Below, piece by piece: positions 62,965 to 64,000 of a stretch of DNA of 64,000 bases (position 1 is the first letter of the stretch; each line of letters begins with the position of its first letter). Made by a program: the position numbers and the translations under genes. Below the pieces are notes generated by a model. That model worked only from the letters and a program-made list of their open reading frames with translations, did not search any database and was not told the DNA's origin. The stretch comes from Candidatus Poribacteria bacterium (lineage in GTDB: Bacteria; Poribacteria; WGA-4E; WGA-3G), in NCBI GenBank assembly GCA_022821965.1, contig JAJECN010000023.1:83805-147804 (forward strand), written 5' to 3'.

Positions 62965-63861
62965 TTAACGCTGCCTATTCACAAGATAGATTCCCATTGC
63001 CACCAATCCAGTGCCTGCCAACAAGCCGAAGGTCAGTTTATCGTCTAAAAACAGATGACTAAATAGAACACCCGACAGCGGCATCAGAAAAGAAAAGACA
63101 ACCAATTTACTCGCCTGATATTTTCTTAGCGTCCATGTCAATCCTAAAAAGCAGAAACCCGTGACAATCCATCCTTGGTAGAGCAATCCTACGCTGCTTT
63201 CCAACGTCCATTCAACCGGTTCATTCCCCTCAAAAATGAGACTCAGGACGTAAAAACATGGAATGTTTAAACCTAACAGCCAGACGAGGAGTCGGTACGG
63301 GTAAATGTCCTGAACGAATACCTTGGTCATTGTAATGCGGAGTGCCAAGAAACACGCACTGAGAATTACGATTAGATCACCGATGAGATATCCCGTGACA
63401 CTGCCGCCTTGTAGATTTGGCGTGATAGCGAGAAAAACACCACTGAATGCAGTGATAATTCCCAATGTTTTGGTCACAGTGAGTCGATCATTTGGAAGAT
63501 AGAAGTGTCCGAACAAGACTGTGAAAAGCGGGTAGAGGCTGAAAAAAATAGTCGAGCGAGCAGCTGTTGTGAATTGGGTGCCGACATTCAACGTAATCGT
63601 ATGCAAGGTGTAAAGGACAGCGATCAGGAGCAAACGGCGGAGTTCCTCGAAGCGCATCCGCATTGACATCCCATAATAGAGTCATACCCCACCAACGGCG
63701 ATAACGCCTAATATACAACGGAAGAGTGCCATTTTTAGGGGTGGGATGCCTTGAAGACCGAGTTTAACAGCAAATGGGCCACCACCTATAAGAGAAACAA
63801 TAAGCAACATAAAGGCAATAATCTTGCCTGATGGGTCTTCGTTCCTAAATTCTTTTTCCAT
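62965..63861 (-). pseudogene. DMT/EamA-family transporter interrupted by one in-frame TGA
   Basis: Continuous reading frame of 298 codons except for TGA at 63684-63682. Before it, from an ATG at 63861, comes MEKEFRNEDPSGKIIAFMLL and further through PFAVKLGLQGIPPLKMALFR and GVIAVGGV. After it comes LYYGMSMRMRFEELRRLLLI and eight more hydrophobic helices. Together these make a normal 10-helix drug/metabolite transporter of about 298 aa. The longest intact part starts at 63669 (234 aa). TGA could stem from Trp TGG (GVW) by one transition. TGA works as a normal stop elsewhere here (25904-25906), so recoding is unlikely. It is a decaying gene or an assembly error. Confidence 0.75.
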
Positions 63862-63870
63862 GAACTCATA

Positions 63871-63899
63871 TTGAGTAAAACATAAGGATATGGTAAAAT
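63871..63899 (+). promoter_or_regulatory. Candidate promoter for the gene running off the right edge
   Basis: TTGAGT (63871-63876), 17-nt spacer, TAAAAT (63894-63899). Confidence 0.4.
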
Positions 63900-63968
63900 A
63901 GAGAAATAAAAGGCGATAGTTTATGTCCCTTTCTTTAGATATACATTCACTTTATGAAAGGTGTTCTT

Positions 63969-64000
63969 ATGGCATCCGAATCTCAAAAGCAACCGAGATA
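63969..64000 (+). CDS. Start of an unidentified gene, cut by the right edge
   Basis: ATG at 63969 preceded by AAAGG at about 7 nt, reading MASESQKQPR to the end of the window. An alternative frame from ATG 63923 is also open to the edge. Ten residues give no identification. Confidence 0.3.
   Translation, partial: MASESQKQPR

Noticed and set aside
63682..63684. TGA recoded as Trp or Sec in the DMT transporter
   Set aside because: TGA ends other intact genes here, for example at 25904-25906, and I see no convincing selenocysteine hairpin; a mutation or assembly error is simpler.

Overview
This window looks like a chromosomal stretch of an uncultured, moderate-GC, free-living or host-associated bacterium, most likely Candidatus Poribacteria or a close PVC/planctomycete-like relative. 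That is inference from content: six formylglycine-type sulfatases, a phytanoyl-CoA dioxygenase, Gfo/Idh dehydrogenases, a ThuA protein, a dockerin-type calcium repeat, a SUMF1-type protein and a DUF433/DUF5615 pair. No rRNA, tRNA, CRISPR array or phage structural genes were seen.

Layout. 1-4.9 kb: TPR/transglutaminase protein (cut by the left edge), CDP-alcohol phosphatidyltransferase, first sulfatase. 4.9-12.5 kb: minus-strand run of PhyH dioxygenase, two tandem duplicate sulfatases and a lactonase, then a DUF433/DUF5615 toxin-antitoxin-like pair and another sulfatase. 12.5-16 kb: three tandem paralogues that fuse an RDD membrane domain to a PspA/IM30 (ESCRT-III-like) coiled coil. 16-19.2 kb: Gfo/Idh, zinc alcohol dehydrogenase, ThuA. 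19.2-29.2 kb: an AT-richer, eight-gene plus-strand operon with its own near-consensus promoter and a terminator hairpin. It encodes an RpoA-CTD/HhH-like small protein, a GNAT-TGT fusion, a winged-helix protein, a 1320-aa P-loop ATPase with coiled coils, a small AAA ATPase, a 60-aa charged protein, a compact PglZ protein and a HerA-like ATPase. 29-39 kb: more sugar/sulfatase catabolism, a LarA-superfamily protein, a UbiA prenyltransferase and a PD-(D/E)XK-like protein. 39-50.5 kb: GT2, RecQ, MacB-type permease, LarC, a sigma factor with a duplicated core-binding region, pentapeptide-repeat protein, MsbA-like exporter, Clp1/Grc3-type kinase. 50.5-60.8 kb: SppA, envelope polysaccharide genes, Trm112-like protein, SecA, membrane protein, DUF1573 protein. 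61-64 kb: dockerin protein, frameshifted SUMF1-type protein, a DMT transporter broken by one TGA, and the start of another gene.

The most interesting system is the 19.2-29.2 kb operon. It resembles BREX/Pgl (PglZ, large ATPase) and Dpd (a TGT-family enzyme that could exchange a base in DNA) but has no methyltransferase. I propose a nucleic-acid base-modification and defence system in which a GNAT-TGT protein takes the place of the usual DNA methylase. The function is inference; the domain calls come from motifs read directly. Two other unusual architectures are the RDD-PspA triplet and the sigma factor carrying a degenerate second region 2.
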